Below are positions 43,946 to 56,171 of a DNA stretch of 64,000 nucleotides, piece after piece. Origin of the DNA: Hypericum androsaemum. Its lineage: Eukaryota; Streptophyta; Magnoliopsida; Malpighiales; Hypericaceae. The stretch spans positions 12,983,176-13,047,175 of the forward strand of contig OZ023187.1 of NCBI GenBank assembly GCA_963995505.1, read 5' to 3'. Made by a program: the position numbers and the translations under genes. Within the stretch, counting starts at the first letter, position 1. Each line of letters opens with the position of its first letter. The notes under the pieces are model-generated. The model did not search any database and was not told the DNA's origin. It was given only the letters and a program-made list of their open reading frames with translations.

Positions 43946-46692
43946 ATGAAAGGAGGGGAAGAGAAGAAGAAGAGCAGCTTGGATCCCCAACTATGGCATG
44001 CTTGTGCAGGTACAATGGTCCAAATCCCTCAGATTAGCTCCATGGTGTTTTATTTTCCTCAAGGGCACTTGGAACACTCCCAATGCCAACCAGGGAGGGA
44101 CCTCTCCTTCCCAAAGTCCATCAAAATCCCTTCTTTAATCCCTTGTAGAGTGTCTTCCATCAGCTACTTGGCTGACCCTGAAACTGATGAGGTCTATACT
44201 AAGATAGCCCTCTTCCCTTTACCCTCCACCAACCCGAATTCTGCCATGGACTTTAACTTTCTTGACGAGCTTGTGGAGTTGGAGGAGAAGAAGGGTGTCG
44301 CTGAGAATGGTGATAATGTGGAAAAGCCTGCGTCTTTTGCTAAGACGTTGACCCAGTCTGATGCGAACAACGGTGGGGGGTTCTCGGTCCCGCGCTATTG
44401 TGCGGAGACCATCTTCCCCCGGCTGGATTACGCGGCGGACCCGCCCGTGCAGACTGTGGTCGCCAAGGATGTCCATGGTGTGGTGTGGAAGTTTAGGCAT
44501 ATATATAGAGGGACTCCTAGGAGGCATCTCTTGACCACTGGTTGGAGCACCTTTGTTAACCAGAAGAAGCTTGTAGCCGGAGACTCTATTGTTTTTCTCC
44601 GTTCCAATAACGGGGAGCTCCGTGTGGGTATCCGCAGGGCCAAGGGTGGCTCCTTTGGCCCTGAATGGGCTGGAGGCAATGGAAGCTATCTTAGCCCGTT
44701 CGGCGGGTTCTGGAGAGAGGAGGAGAGCAAGAGGAACTTGGGCTTGAGAGGGATGGGTAAGGGGGTGAGGATTGAGGAGGTCTTCGAGGCCACGGCACGC
44801 GCTGCTAGTGGTCAGCCTTTCAAAGTGGTTTATTACCCTCGAGCAAGTACTCCCGAGTTCTTTGTTAAGGCCTCGGCAGTGAGAGAAGCAATGAGGATCA
44901 GGTGGTGTCCTGGGATGAGATTCAAGATGGCTTTTGAGACAGAGGACTCTTCCAGGATCAGCTGGTTCATGGGGACCGTAGTAGCCGCTCAGGTTTCAGA
45001 TCCCATCCGCTGGCCTAACTCCCCTTGGAGGCTCCTTCAGGTACTGGAACTCCCTTTTCCCTTTGATTAGCTATTCTTTTGGCTCTAACATTTTATTTTT
45101 TCTTTGCACGCTCTCTTAGTTTGAGTACCTAACTACCTTTTAAGTACATGTTTTTTCTTTGTAGATGTAGATCTTCATTTTCCTTCGGTCAAAAGTCGTT
45201 AGTGGGTTTTGCAAGTTGGTTCCCTCTGTTCTTCTTTGTCGAACTATGCTACTAACTTGTGTCCCTTTACCATCCAATTTTCTACTTGAATTAATCTGTA
45301 ACCTATCCTCATTTCGCTTACTCTTTTTGTCGATCGGTTGTCTGGTAACAAGCTTGCTTGACCAAACTACTTCCTACCGAACAAGCTTCAAGTAAAATAC
45401 TCGAGGGAGACCAATCCCTTGTCTACACTATCCCACCATAGATAATGCTACATGCTAATTTGCAGTCAATATAGTGACTTCTTTCGTCTGGATCAATGGT
45501 CTCGCATTTATTTGCTACATTGAAGTTACTGATTTGGTGAGCCAGGTCACAGAGTACCTGCTCATTTAGGGTCATTTTGATGCACAAGGTCCATAGCATT
45601 TATTCCAACTCAGGGTTTATTTAGGACATCATTTTTATGGTCTGTTTCAGCTTGACACTGTTTCTTGTCCATATAAATCAATCTGTCCACAGCCATTATG
45701 GATTCTGCCATTGATAGGACCTTGTAAAATTTTGAGCATCTACTGGTTTCGAACCTCCACATGTTCTAAAAACAATGTAAAAATAGTTGATAACATTGAA
45801 GAGGGTTCAAATCTGTGCATAACTTGAAGAGTTTAACATAGAACCTATCCAGTTTTTGCCAATGTTGAACTAGCTGTCTGTACTGGTCAGATACCGGTCA
45901 GAGCCTCATTAGCCATACCCTCTCGGATTATGCTCTTGTAGGTTGTTAATGTTCAAGTGTTTGCATTAGATTTTGCATTTGTTCTTTCAATTTTCTTAGC
46001 CTTGGAATTATTATGGCTTGTGTCTTACGTGCCTTGGTCATATCTCATTGCAGGTGACTTGGGATGAGCCAGACTTGCTGCAAAATGTAAAGCGTGTTAG
46101 TCCGTGGCTGGTTGAGCTGGTGCCCAATATGCCAGTCATGTCCATGTCACCACACTCGCCACCTAGAAAAAAGATGCGGCTACCACAACAAATGGCCATT
46201 CCCCATGACGGCCAATTTCATTTGCCGTCGTATCCAAGCTACCCCTTTGGGCCAAGCAGCCCCTTGTGTTATCTAACTGATAACACTCCTGCAGGCATAC
46301 AGGGAGCCAGGCATGCTCATTTTGGACGATCTTTATCGGATCTCCAACTTAGCAACAAACTGCAGTCAGGGCTGTTTCTTTCCGGTCTTCACCCGTTCAA
46401 CTCCTTGTCAAAAGTTTCCGAAAGCTTTATCAAGGATCACAGCAAAAGCAACGAGAATTTGTCTTGCTTATTAACCATGGGGAACTCTAGTACAAAAAGG
46501 GAGATAGCTGATAATGCAAAGAAGCACCAGTTTTTGCTGTTTGGTCAACCGATACTCACCGAACAACAAATGCGTCGTAGCAGTTCTAGAGATGTTAACT
46601 CATCTGATGAGAATCCAGACAGAGCAAAATTTTCTGGTTTGTTCCAATTCGCTGACCAGAAACAAACTTCAATACAGAAGCTGTCCTGTTAG
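43946..46692 (+). CDS. ARF10/16-type auxin response factor, truncated before PB1 by an LTR insertion
   Basis: Nuclear factor binding TGTC-type auxin response elements; the ARF10/16/17 clade usually represses transcription. Exons 43946-45040 and 46054-46686, phase 0, then a stop inside the LTR (TAG at 46690-46692), giving 577 residues. SLDPQLWHACAG at about 11-22 is the clade start, so ATG 43946 is preferred over the in-frame ATG at 43847. The B3 domain runs about 129-231 (PASFAKTLTQSDANNGGGFS, RHLLTTGWSTFV) and the ARF domain about 275-390 (FKVVYYPRASTPEF, IRWPNSPWRLLQ, WDEPDLLQNVKRVSPW). The middle region carries the miR160 site. The C-terminal PB1 domain is cut off by the element at 46687-48048. 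If expressed it would be an ARF unable to bind Aux/IAA through PB1. Confidence 0.9.
46293..46313 (+). promoter_or_regulatory. miR160 target site in ARF mRNA
   Basis: The 21 bases containing GGCATACAGGGAGCCAGGCA are complementary to plant miR160, with at most one mismatch at the position pairing with the miRNA 3' end. It encodes the conserved GIQGARH stretch. Its preservation means any transcript should still be cleaved by miR160. Confidence 0.95.
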
Positions 46693-48048
46693 GATTCTAG
46701 AGACTTCATTAGTTAATTGTTATTTCCTATTCAGTTATTTCCATTCAGTTGTTTCCTTCAATGAGAACTTTACCTTTAATAGGTTAGGGTTTATTTAGTT
46801 TTTCTATTCAGCTATTAGGCATTTGGCTATATAATGCCCACGTACCCTTAGGGTTGATAATCAAGAATTATAATCAAGAAATATCTCCTAAGTTCTCCTT
46901 CTTCTCTTCTACGTTCACAACTTCTCTATCTAATTCTATCAAGATCTTTCTCTTCTCAACTTCTTTCCTCAAATTTTACCAACTATCCAAGTTTATAACA
47001 ATTTGGTATCAAGAGCCACTTTCTGGGATGGCTGCCACTATCGATGCCTTGTTCCACGAAGGATGGGAGATTCCTCGGTGCTGGCTACTGAAGAGATTCG
47101 TGATGCCTCTCAAGAGGCCGAAGGGACAGCCATGAAAGTTATTTATGAAGGACAAACACGAGGGTCTGAAGACTTCTCGCTGGCTGAATCTGGTGAAGAA
47201 CTCACTGATTCGGTTGAATCGACCAAACCTGAAGTTGTCCATGAAGAAGCCGAGATGGTTGATCCGGACGAGGAACCTCCACAGAAGTTGGGGGATCTAT
47301 CGATTGAGGCCATTGAGGAGAATCGTGACGCCGTTCAATTGGCAAAAGGAACATCCATAGAAGCTATCTCTGAAAGGAATGTTCGATCGGAGGAGAAAGT
47401 GGAGCACGAGGACTTCATCCAACTGTCCAAGTACCTTGGGAACGCTTCTCCCTTGGAGGTCAACGACAGGGCCCTCTCCAAGTTCATTGATGATATCGGG
47501 AGGCTTAACCCTGCAACCTACCAATTCTTCGATACTGTTGAGACGTACTACGTGAGCACATGTTCCTAGACGCTGTTGAAGTTCAAGCATTAGTGAGGAG
47601 CAAGGGCCTCTTCTACATTGAGGTCTATGACTACGACGGCGAGGAGGGGGCAGTCGGTGACACCACGGAGCCTGGTTAGCGCACACATCCGGATTTTCAG
47701 CTCGAGGACGAGCTGTCTCGCAAGGGCGGGACTAGTGTTAGGATTCTAGAGACTTCATTAGTTAATTGTTATTTTCTATTCAGTTATTTCCATTCAGTTG
47801 TTTCCTTCATTGAGAACTTTACCTTTAATAGGTTAGGGTTTATTTAGTTTTCCTATTCAGCTATTAGGCGTTTGGCTATATAATGCCCACGCACCCTTAG
47901 GTTGATAATCAAGAATTATAATAAAAAAACATCTCCTAAGTTCTCCTTCTTCTCTTCTACGTTCACAACCTCTCTATCTAATTCTATCAAGATCTTTCTC
48001 TTCTCAACTTCTTTCCTCAAATTCTACCAACTATCCAAGTTTATAACA
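46687..48048 (+). mobile_element. Short non-autonomous LTR retrotransposon inside the ARF coding exon (target duplication TGTCC)
   Basis: LTRs 46687-47000 (314 bp) and 47736-48048 (313 bp), TGTTAGG to TATAACA, flanked by TGTCC at 46682-46686 and 48049-48053. The primer site TGGTATCAAGAGCC follows the 5' LTR at 47004-47017. The 3' internal end (CTCGAGGACGAGC, then an AAGGGCGGGACTAG purine-rich tract) is typical of Ty3/gypsy elements. LTRs differ by about ten substitutions and one gap by eye (about 3%). No protease, integrase or reverse transcriptase is present, so it was mobilised by a partner. It inserts between the ARF middle region and PB1. Confidence 0.95.
47132..47569 (+). CDS. Uncharacterised acidic frame inside the short LTR element
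   Basis: About 145 residues from MKVIYEGQTRG, open without a break, rich in Glu and Asp. The motif EExRDAxQxAxGT appears twice (once just before this ATG, once at about 47320), suggesting an internal duplication. The later part FIQLSKYLGNASPLEVNDRA has no family I recognise. It might be a worn gag fragment or a captured host exon. No zinc knuckle is present. Confidence 0.35.
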   Translation: MKVIYEGQTRGSEDFSLAESGEELTDSVESTKPEVVHEEAEMVDPDEEPPQKLGDLSIEAIEENRDAVQLAKGTSIEAISERNVRSEEKVEHEDFIQLSKYLGNASPLEVNDRALSKFIDDIGRLNPATYQFFDTVETYYVSTCS

Positions 48049-48053
48049 TGTCC

Positions 48054-48623
48054 GGTGCCGGGTTTCCGTGGCACCAAAGCCTTTGTGCCTCTGATATCAT
48101 AATGGATGCTGGTCACTGCAAGCTGTTCATGGAATCGGAAGATTTGTGTCGAACTCTTGATCTGACTCTTTTCAATTCTTACGACGAGCTCTATACCAAG
48201 CTGGCTAACATTTTCGGAATTGAAAGATTCGAGATCTCTGGCCGAGTTCTTTATAGAGATACGACTGGTGCTGTTAAACGAATCGGTGAAGAAGGTACAT
48301 TTTTTTCATCATTGGCACCTCTGCTATTTGATTTCGAGTGGTTTTCAATTGTGATTATCTTGCTTTTCTTTTAGTAACCTTTGCCTTCTGGGTTGCAGCA
48401 TTTTCAGGAGAAATGCTAGAAGATTGACAATTGCGACGAATCGTGCTACAACTAATGATGCTGGAAGGTACGTGAAGAGGGTTTTCGATTGTTTCACTAA
48501 AACTGTTGGAAAACGTAACTTAACTTTGATATATTCTGTAGGACATGGATCACAGGGTTGCGGAACGCCGAAAGCGGGCTCGAGGCTTCGAACAAGGCAG
48601 GCCCGCTGAGCATATTCGCTTGA
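48054..48623 (+). pseudogene. Detached ARF PB1-domain exons with a frameshift
   Basis: Continues the ARF coding sequence after the LTR element. 48054-48294 encodes the start of PB1 (GHCKLFMESEDLCRTLDLTL, LYRDTTGAVKRIGEE), 48399-48467 the next exon (ARRLTIATNRATTNDAG in the downstream frame) and 48542-48623 the last (TWITGLRNAESGLEASNKAG, ending SIFA and TGA). The middle exon is too short by a number of bases not divisible by three: its 5' part reads AFSGEM in one frame and its 3' part matches ARF in another, so a small deletion has shifted the frame. This second lesion is what one expects after loss of selection on the PB1 end. Confidence 0.88.
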
Positions 48624-50545
48624 CGCGGCGAAGTATTCACCGGTTTGTGTCAAGAAGACATGAATTATTGTTGTGTCCAAGTGGCTAGGAGAGAACTCAG
48701 TTCCCATGTTAGTTCTAATTGTCATATTTTGGTACAACAGAACATAAGCCTAACAGAGTTTTAAAAGTACTAGTTCCATCTATGGTCCATGTGTTGTCTT
48801 GTGCTTTGCATATGCAATGTCCCTAAATGAAATTGATTGTCCTAAGATAACCCATGTGAGTGTGCATATGCAATATAATCATGGGTTACAGGTACTGGAC
48901 AACAGGCAATTCCTTCCTATATTCCTGTACTAAAAATGGATGCATAGAAAGCTACATAACAACAATAAATTAGTTTCGCAAGGAAAGGGACATTTTTCTT
49001 ACTCAATTGCTTAGCCTAACCCTCTTGGTTTTTATGAATGGTTTTTTTTTTCAACACACCTCTGGACATTTATCAGGTCAATTAATCCTGAAAAATAAGT
49101 ATAATTATAATTGGTGTAGGCAAGGACCAAGAAGATTTAGGGATGGAGATGGACCTATCCATATCCTAGTTTGGAGAGTCAGAATCATATTCTACCCTCG
49201 ACCTTAGAAAGTTTTCACCGTCAGATTCACTCTTACTCTCAGAGTCCGTAGTCTGTAGGGTTACGAAGTTTGCATGGTCGACTCTTAAACGTTTTATAAT
49301 TGATAATTTTTTGCAAAAAAATTCAATGTTGTATATAAAATTCAAATAAAATTTCGTAAAATTTATATATAACATTCGATAAAAATACAAATAAGATCAA
49401 AATTTGCAATATAATTTAAATGATAAAAAAATAAGTACATCAAATTTAGAGCCAATTTATATACTATGGATAAAAGGTATGATAGGGTACAAAGTATGGT
49501 TTATGGTAAGATTTATATCCTACCTTAGACACTACTACTAAAAATGAACACATATTCTACTTTAGGTCCAGTCAAAGTTCACATTCTTTTGATCTACAGT
49601 GTAGGAATAAAGTCTAACCAACAAGATATGAGTATTTTTGTCGTCTCTAACAAAACTGAAAGACGTGAAAGAAAAGAAATTCTGTTCCACCATAACAAAT
49701 ATCCTAGAATATAATATGAATTACCAGACATATAATTTTGTATTTTAAGTTGTCAACCAGCAAAACAATTTTTTTTAGAATGTTACTACAATTTGTATAT
49801 AGATTTTAGATTTATCAACCTAATTTAACAATTGGAGATGGATCTCAGAATCTAACAAAAATCATGGGAAGTAACCAAATTTGTTTACCGTTTCACTTTT
49901 CATCTTCTCAGAATCTCGCACCTGCTCTAAGTTAAATTAAAGAGATTGTCGACCTACAAAAAAAAGAAATTCTCTCTTTCAGTATTTAGCCAGGATCGTA
50001 CTTCATCTACCAGATATGGCCAATTAAACAACATATAGCATGGATTGTTTGCTTGTAGGGGTAAAACTAATAATTATTTGAAGCTTTTAAAATAGAGATA
50101 ACATATCTACTATGGATAATTTTCAATTTTAGTTAAAACTAAATGATAAAAACCATAATATAATGTACTGAATTTTGAACAAGATAAATGTGACTATGCA
50201 CATGTCACCCTCCGATATTAAGACATGTCAATCGTCACGAGAAGCTATTAGCTCGTTAGGCTTTATCCCAAAACATCCCTGACTGATTAAGTTAGTACCA
50301 CTGTCTGGCATAACATGCACGTAAAATTCATGATGTCCACCTTCAACATAGAAATTTGATAATTGGTTGCATTTTTTTTAGAAGGTACAATTGGTTACAT
50401 TGGAATGAAAAGGATGACAATTGGTATTATATTTGATATTATATCACAAGTCATCTAATTGGCAACAACGGCACATAATCATATGCAGTGTAACTTATAT
50501 TTCTTATTATTTACATTTTTTATTTTTATTAATTGACATAGCTTC
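48624..50545. other. ARF 3' flank and intergenic DNA, no gene seen
   Basis: AT-rich. Short frames near 49007-49390 have no recognisable content. Confidence 0.5.
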
Positions 50546-50860
50546 GGGTAAATTGCCCTCAGATTTTTAGGGTTATCACGGTTTTAGCTCCTTTTATTTC
50601 GAAATCAAAAATTTGGTCTCCTAATTTAATTTTATTGAATTCTAAGATCTCTCGCTAATGTCATCCGGTCAACGTAATTTTAAATTGATAATTATATCTT
50701 TGTAATATAAAAAAGTCATTCTTCAACCTTTGGCCCGCTCCCTCCCCTCCGTCCCCTGCCGTCCCTCCCTCCTTGCAAATCAAGATGGTCCAGTCCACCC
50801 ACTTCGATGGCTTCCTCCCTGTCCGTATTCCCACCGTCCGATGAAGATGGCCTTGACCAC

Positions 50861-53800
50861 TGTCAAAATAGCAAAGGCAAGCTTGATCGGAGCTCAATCA
50901 GAGCTTCCAAGCTGGACGGAGACGGTTACTTGGCTTGGAGCTGGAAGGGAAAAACTTGGAGGGAAACCAACGAAATAGAAGTGTTCTCTTTATTGTGTAT
51001 GTAATGTCCTTTTGGTACACAATGTATCCCAGTATTTATACTAATATCCTTAGCTATACAATGACTAAAATGCCCTCAAATACAACACGCTAAAGTTCTA
51101 AACACTGAGAGCCAAAGGATGCTGCACTTGGTACACTTTTCTTCAACAGCCTCCCACAAGTTGGAGCATGAATGACAATCATGCCCAACTTGGACACCAA
51201 ATAATGATGTCGTTTTCCAGATAAGCCCTTTGTAAACAAGTCTGCAACCTGATATTCCGTAGGCACATGGAAGAGTTTTTGTAAACTTTGTTGGACCTTT
51301 TCTTGAGTGACATGACAGTCTATCTCGATATGTTTAGTACGTTCATGAAAAACATGATTTTCTGCAATGTGAATGGCAGACTTATTATCACAATAAATCA
51401 ATGAGGGACCTGCGAGAGGTATGTGTAAATCCTGTAGAATATATCTCAGCCACTGGAGTTCATTAGTCAGCTGAGCAAGAGCTCTGTACTCTGCTTCAGA
51501 CGAGGAACACGAAACTGTATTCTGTTTCTTTGATTTTTAGGCAATCAAAGAATCACCGAGGAACACCGCATAACCAGTAATAGATCGGCGAGTATCAAAG
51601 CAATTCCCATAATCACTGTCTGCATATCCCTTTAACTAAAAGTCATACCTATCAGGAAAGAGAATGCCAGCTTCGGGGTTGCATTTCAAATAACGAAGAA
51701 CACGCTGGGCAGCCTTCATGTGATTATGAGAAGGATTGTTATTAAATTGGCTTAGTTGTTGTACTGCAAAAGTAATATCTGGACGAGTTGTAGTCAAGTA
51801 CATCAGCTTACCTATCAATTGCATGTAGGAAGAAGATGTAAAAGTAACAGTGGGATCAAGTGTACATTCTTTCTCATCAACATGCATAGGAATATCATCC
51901 AAAAGAGGACTAGGATCTTCATCTGCAAAAAGGTGAAAACCAGGTTCTGTAGATGTGAGAACTGGTTTACATCCCAAAAACCCAGTTTATGTTAGAAGAT
52001 CCCAGGTGTATTTTTTTTTTTGACATAGACGAAGGCCATCAGGTTGTCTATCCACCTTAAGACCCAAGAAGTATCGGAGTTCACCAAGATCTTTAAGCTT
52101 CAACTTGGTACCGAGATGCTGCTGAACTGCTGCAATGGACTGAGTAGATTCCCCTGTCAACACTATATCATCCACATAAACCAGTAATGCTAAGAAAAAT
52201 CTAGCAGAATCCACCATAGTAAACAAAGAATGATCATTTTGGGATTGAACAAAATCCATAACAAGAAGTAAAGAGGTCAACTTAGCAAACCATTGTCTGC
52301 TGGCCTGTTTCAATCCATAAAGTGATTTTTGTAGAAGACACACCTTGCCCTGATCATTTGTAGCAACATCCAAACCAGGTGGCACCTCCATATACAGCTC
52401 CTCGTTCAAGTCACCATTAAAAAAAGTATTGTTGACATCTAGTTGGTGCAAATTCCAACCTTTAGCAGCTATTAGAGCGAGCAAAAGTCTAACAATTTTG
52501 ATCTTAGCAACAAGAGAAAAGGTATCAAGAAAATCAACACCAAATTCTTGGGTATAGCCTTTAGCAACCAAATGGGCTTTATGCCTCTCAATACTGCCAT
52601 CAGACTTGAGTTTCAGCTTATAGACCCACTTACAGCCTATAGCAGACTTGCCAGGAGGTAAAAGAACAAGGCGCCAAGTATTATTCAAGGCAAGGGCATC
52701 CAATTTCTGTTTCATAGCCACTCTCCAGCAATCTTTCTTAACAGCATTCTTAAACCTAGTGGGCTCTATACTAGACATAAGAGACATACTAAAAGCTCTA
52801 ATGGATGGACTAAGATGAGCCAAGAAAATAAAATAACAAATTGGATAAGGAGTTGAACAAACTAACAGAGGAAACAAAGGAATGAGACATTAAAGAAGAC
52901 ACAAAGTCCTGAAGATGGGGAGGCGGCCTCTTAGTCATGGTAGACCATCGAACAAGATCAGGTGCAGCAGGCAGAGGGTGTGTATGTGATGAAGAGTTTT
53001 GAGGTTGATCAGGTGATGGGGAAGCAAAGTCTGAAGGTCTATCCAAAGGAACAGAGGGTACAAAGTCTGAAGGATCATCAAAGAATGGAGAAGCTGGTAA
53101 ACAGGCTTGAGATAGGTCTAGAGATTAAAACTGATGTGATTCATATAAGCTGCTCGTCTGAAAAGGATAGATGTCTTCACAGAAATTGACATCTCTGGAT
53201 ACAAACAAACGATGGGTAACAAGATCATAGACCTTGTAGCCCTTTATCCCAAAAGGATAACCAAGAAATATACACTGATGTGCCCAAGGATCAAGCTTAG
53301 ATTTGTTGGGTTGAAGATTAGATGCATAACACAAATATCCAAAGAATTTGAGGTTAGAAAGGTTAGGTGGCTTGTGGTAAAGAAGTTCAAAAGGAGTCAG
53401 GTTCTGAAGTACAGGGGTAGGAGTATGGTTAATCAGATAACTGGCATGGAGAACAGCATCACTCCAAAAAATCAGAGGAATATGTGCATGGATAAGGAGG
53501 ATTCTTGCTAGGTTTAAGATGTGTTGGTGTTTTTTTTTTTCAACTCTCCCATTCTGTTGGGGAGTGTATACACATGAGGTCTTATGGAGGATTCCTCTAG
53601 CATGGAAGAAATCTGACATCAGGAATTCCTTACCACCATCAGATCTTATTGTCTTAACTGGTTTACCAAACTGGGTAAGTACCATATTGCAGAAATATTC
53701 AATGCAATGTCTAACTTCTGCTTTGGTACGTAGGAGATAGATCCAAAGAGCTCGGGAAAAATCATCCACAATAGTCAGAAAATACACATATCCATCATGA

Positions 53801-56171
53801 GATATAACTCTGCATTTACCCCAAATATCCATATAAATCACATCAAAACAAGAGGCAGCTCTAGAGAAACTATTGGGAAAAAGAAGTCTATTATGTTTGG
53901 CAAGGTTACATGATTCACAATGTATAGATTGATCAGTATATATTGTAGGTTCTAAAGATTTAAACTGGTCTAACTTGGCAGTAGGCACATGGCCAAGGCG
54001 ACAATGCCAAAGGTTTATAGGCTTGGTTACAAAGTTCAAAGTTATAGGTAGAGAGAAATTGGTGGATAGTGGAGAAGCTGCTCCCTGATCTTGTTGCAGC
54101 AGATATAAACCTACCGTCTCTTCAGCCATGCCAATCACTCTCATAGTGAGTGGGTCCTGTTTGTGGCAAATATGCTTAGCAAAGGAAACACTATAGGAAT
54201 GAGACCTAAGAAGTCTGGACACAGAAATAAGGTTGAAGTGGAAGCCAGGAACATACAGGACCTGAGAAAGAACTAAACCTCCCAACTGAACATCACCAAC
54301 ATGGGTAACTTCAACTAATTGACCATTAGAAAGACTAACAAAGACATTTGATAAAGGAGAAGTTCTAACAAAGAATTCATAAGAACATGCTACATGATCT
54401 GTAGCCCAAGAATCAATCATCCAACTATGTTTAGATAAAATAGGAAGAAGTGAGCTAAGATTATTGACATTACCAGACATGTGAATAAGTGGAGAATTCT
54501 CTGGAATATGAGGAGGCAGAGAGGACACAAAAGGATTTGTGGAAGGTTCAGTCCTAGGAGTAGATTGCTGGATCATGCCAAAAATAGTGTTGTACTGGTC
54601 AGGAGTCAAATTAAGCTTGGACAAATTCTGAGAAATCTGCATCGCTCCCATGCCAGATGTATTCTAACCGGTGCGACCAAATTCTGCAACAAAAGGAGTT
54701 GAAGCTACACCAGAATTTGCAAGTGCAGAATTTGCAACAACCATAGGAGAGCCAGGAACAGCAAGACCAGAATATCCATAGATAGAAGAAATCACATTAG
54801 AGTGGCCAGAAGGTCTTGATGAACGAGTCCTAGAATAAAAATCAGAGTTAGGACCAGGAGCCCTTGCTAGAAAACCAGGAGGATACCCATACTTTTTATA
54901 ACATTTGTCCACAACATGACCCAATCTACCACAGAAAGTACATTGAGGTCGTTTGTACTGGTTCCAATTCTGATTCCACGGCCTTCTGGGCCCTTGATAT
55001 CCATTAGTAGCCATCACAGGAAATTGAACAGGAGGATATGCAGTAGCAGCCATAACAGGACTCAACAATTGCATTTCATGCTCACTTGCCATAGCTACAA
55101 CCTTTGTAATTGATGGCATAGGATCTACCATCAGAATCTGTGATCTCAAGCCATTATAACTCTCATTTAATCCCCTAAGAAACCTCATAATCTAATCTCC
55201 TTCCAGATAAGTTCTCATTGCCACAGCTACTTCGCAGTATTCACCACATATGACTCCATTAACATTGGTAAGACACTTACAACTAGGTATTGGCCTTAAT
55301 TGCATCAATTGATCCCACAAAATCTGAAAATTAGTATAGTAATCTTTCACACTTAGTGCACCTTGCCTGAGATTATAAATCTGCTCCTGAAGAGAAGCAA
55401 TACGCATATTCTCTCCTCTGCCAAACCTATCCTTGAGATTCTTCCATATAACTGCACCAGACTCGAACCAAAGTAAGCTCTGAGCAATGGAAGGTTCTAC
55501 CGCCCGTGAAATCTAACTAATTATCATAGTATTGCACATATCCCAGTAAGAATACAGCGGATGACCAACATCGGGAGCAGAAATATAACCATTGACAAAC
55601 CCTAGCTTATTCTTGGATCGTAAAGTAATTTGCATAGATCGACTCCATGAGTAGAAATTTGTCCCGTTTAGTAACAGAGTGACAAGAACAACCGCAGGGG
55701 ACTCATTCGCTGTAAGGAAAAGAGGATCTGGCTCATCAATCGAAGTAATAGAAGGAGAAGTAATTGAAGGAATCGCTATTGAAGCCAGCTCAAGCTCAAC
55801 GAAGAAATCAGACAAAAAAATGAAATTGCGAACAAACAAGATCGTACCTAGACTCAGATCACATCTAGAAGCTTTGATACCATGTCAAAATAGCAAAGGC
55901 AAGCTTGATCGGAGCTCAATCGGAGCTTCCAAGCTAGACGGAGACGGTTACTTGGCTTGGAGCTGGAAGGGGAAAAACTTGGAGGGAAACCGACGAAATA
56001 GAAGTGTTCTCTTTATTGTGTATGTAATGTCCTTTTGGTACACAATGTATCCCAGTATTTATACTAATATTCTTAGCTATACAATGACTAAAATGCCCTC
56101 AAATACAACACGCTAAAGTTCTAAACACTGAGAGCCAAAGCATACTGCACTTGGTACACTTTTCTTCAACA
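50861..56171 (-). mobile_element. Ty1/copia retrotransposon with target duplication ACCAC
   Basis: Minus-strand element of 5.3 kb. The 5' LTR is 55883-56171 and the 3' LTR 50861-51148, 288-289 bp, TGTCAAAA to TTCAACA in the plus-strand view. ACCAC flanks it at 50856-50860 and 56172-56176. Primer site TGGTATCAAAGC on the minus strand at 55871-55882; purine tract TTGTGGGAGGC at 51149-51159. All copia domains are present but interrupted by stops. LTRs differ by about seven substitutions by eye (about 2.5%), so insertion is fairly recent. It sits inside the Mutator-like element. Confidence 0.95.
51090..55839 (-). pseudogene. Copia gag-protease-integrase-RT-RNase H polyprotein, broken
   Basis: Pieces on the minus strand. 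Gag: 55513-55839 (NGTNFYSWSRSMQITLRSKN), 55192-55407 and 54664-55188, with knuckle CTFCGRLGHVVDKC. 53125-54651 holds protease, where the active-site motif reads DSWATDH instead of DSGATDH, GAG-pre-integrase (LWHCRLGHVP) and the integrase core (IYMDIWG, RSDGGKEF and QQNGRVEKKK, supplying the D, D and E residues). 51987-52877 holds reverse transcriptase (WVYKLKLKSDGSIERHK, LLVYVDDIVLTG); 51636-51977 and 51090-51401 hold RNase H (YCDNKSAIHIAENHVFHERT). Stops and at least one frameshift separate the parts, and the protease substitution would inactivate it. Not autonomous. Confidence 0.92.
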
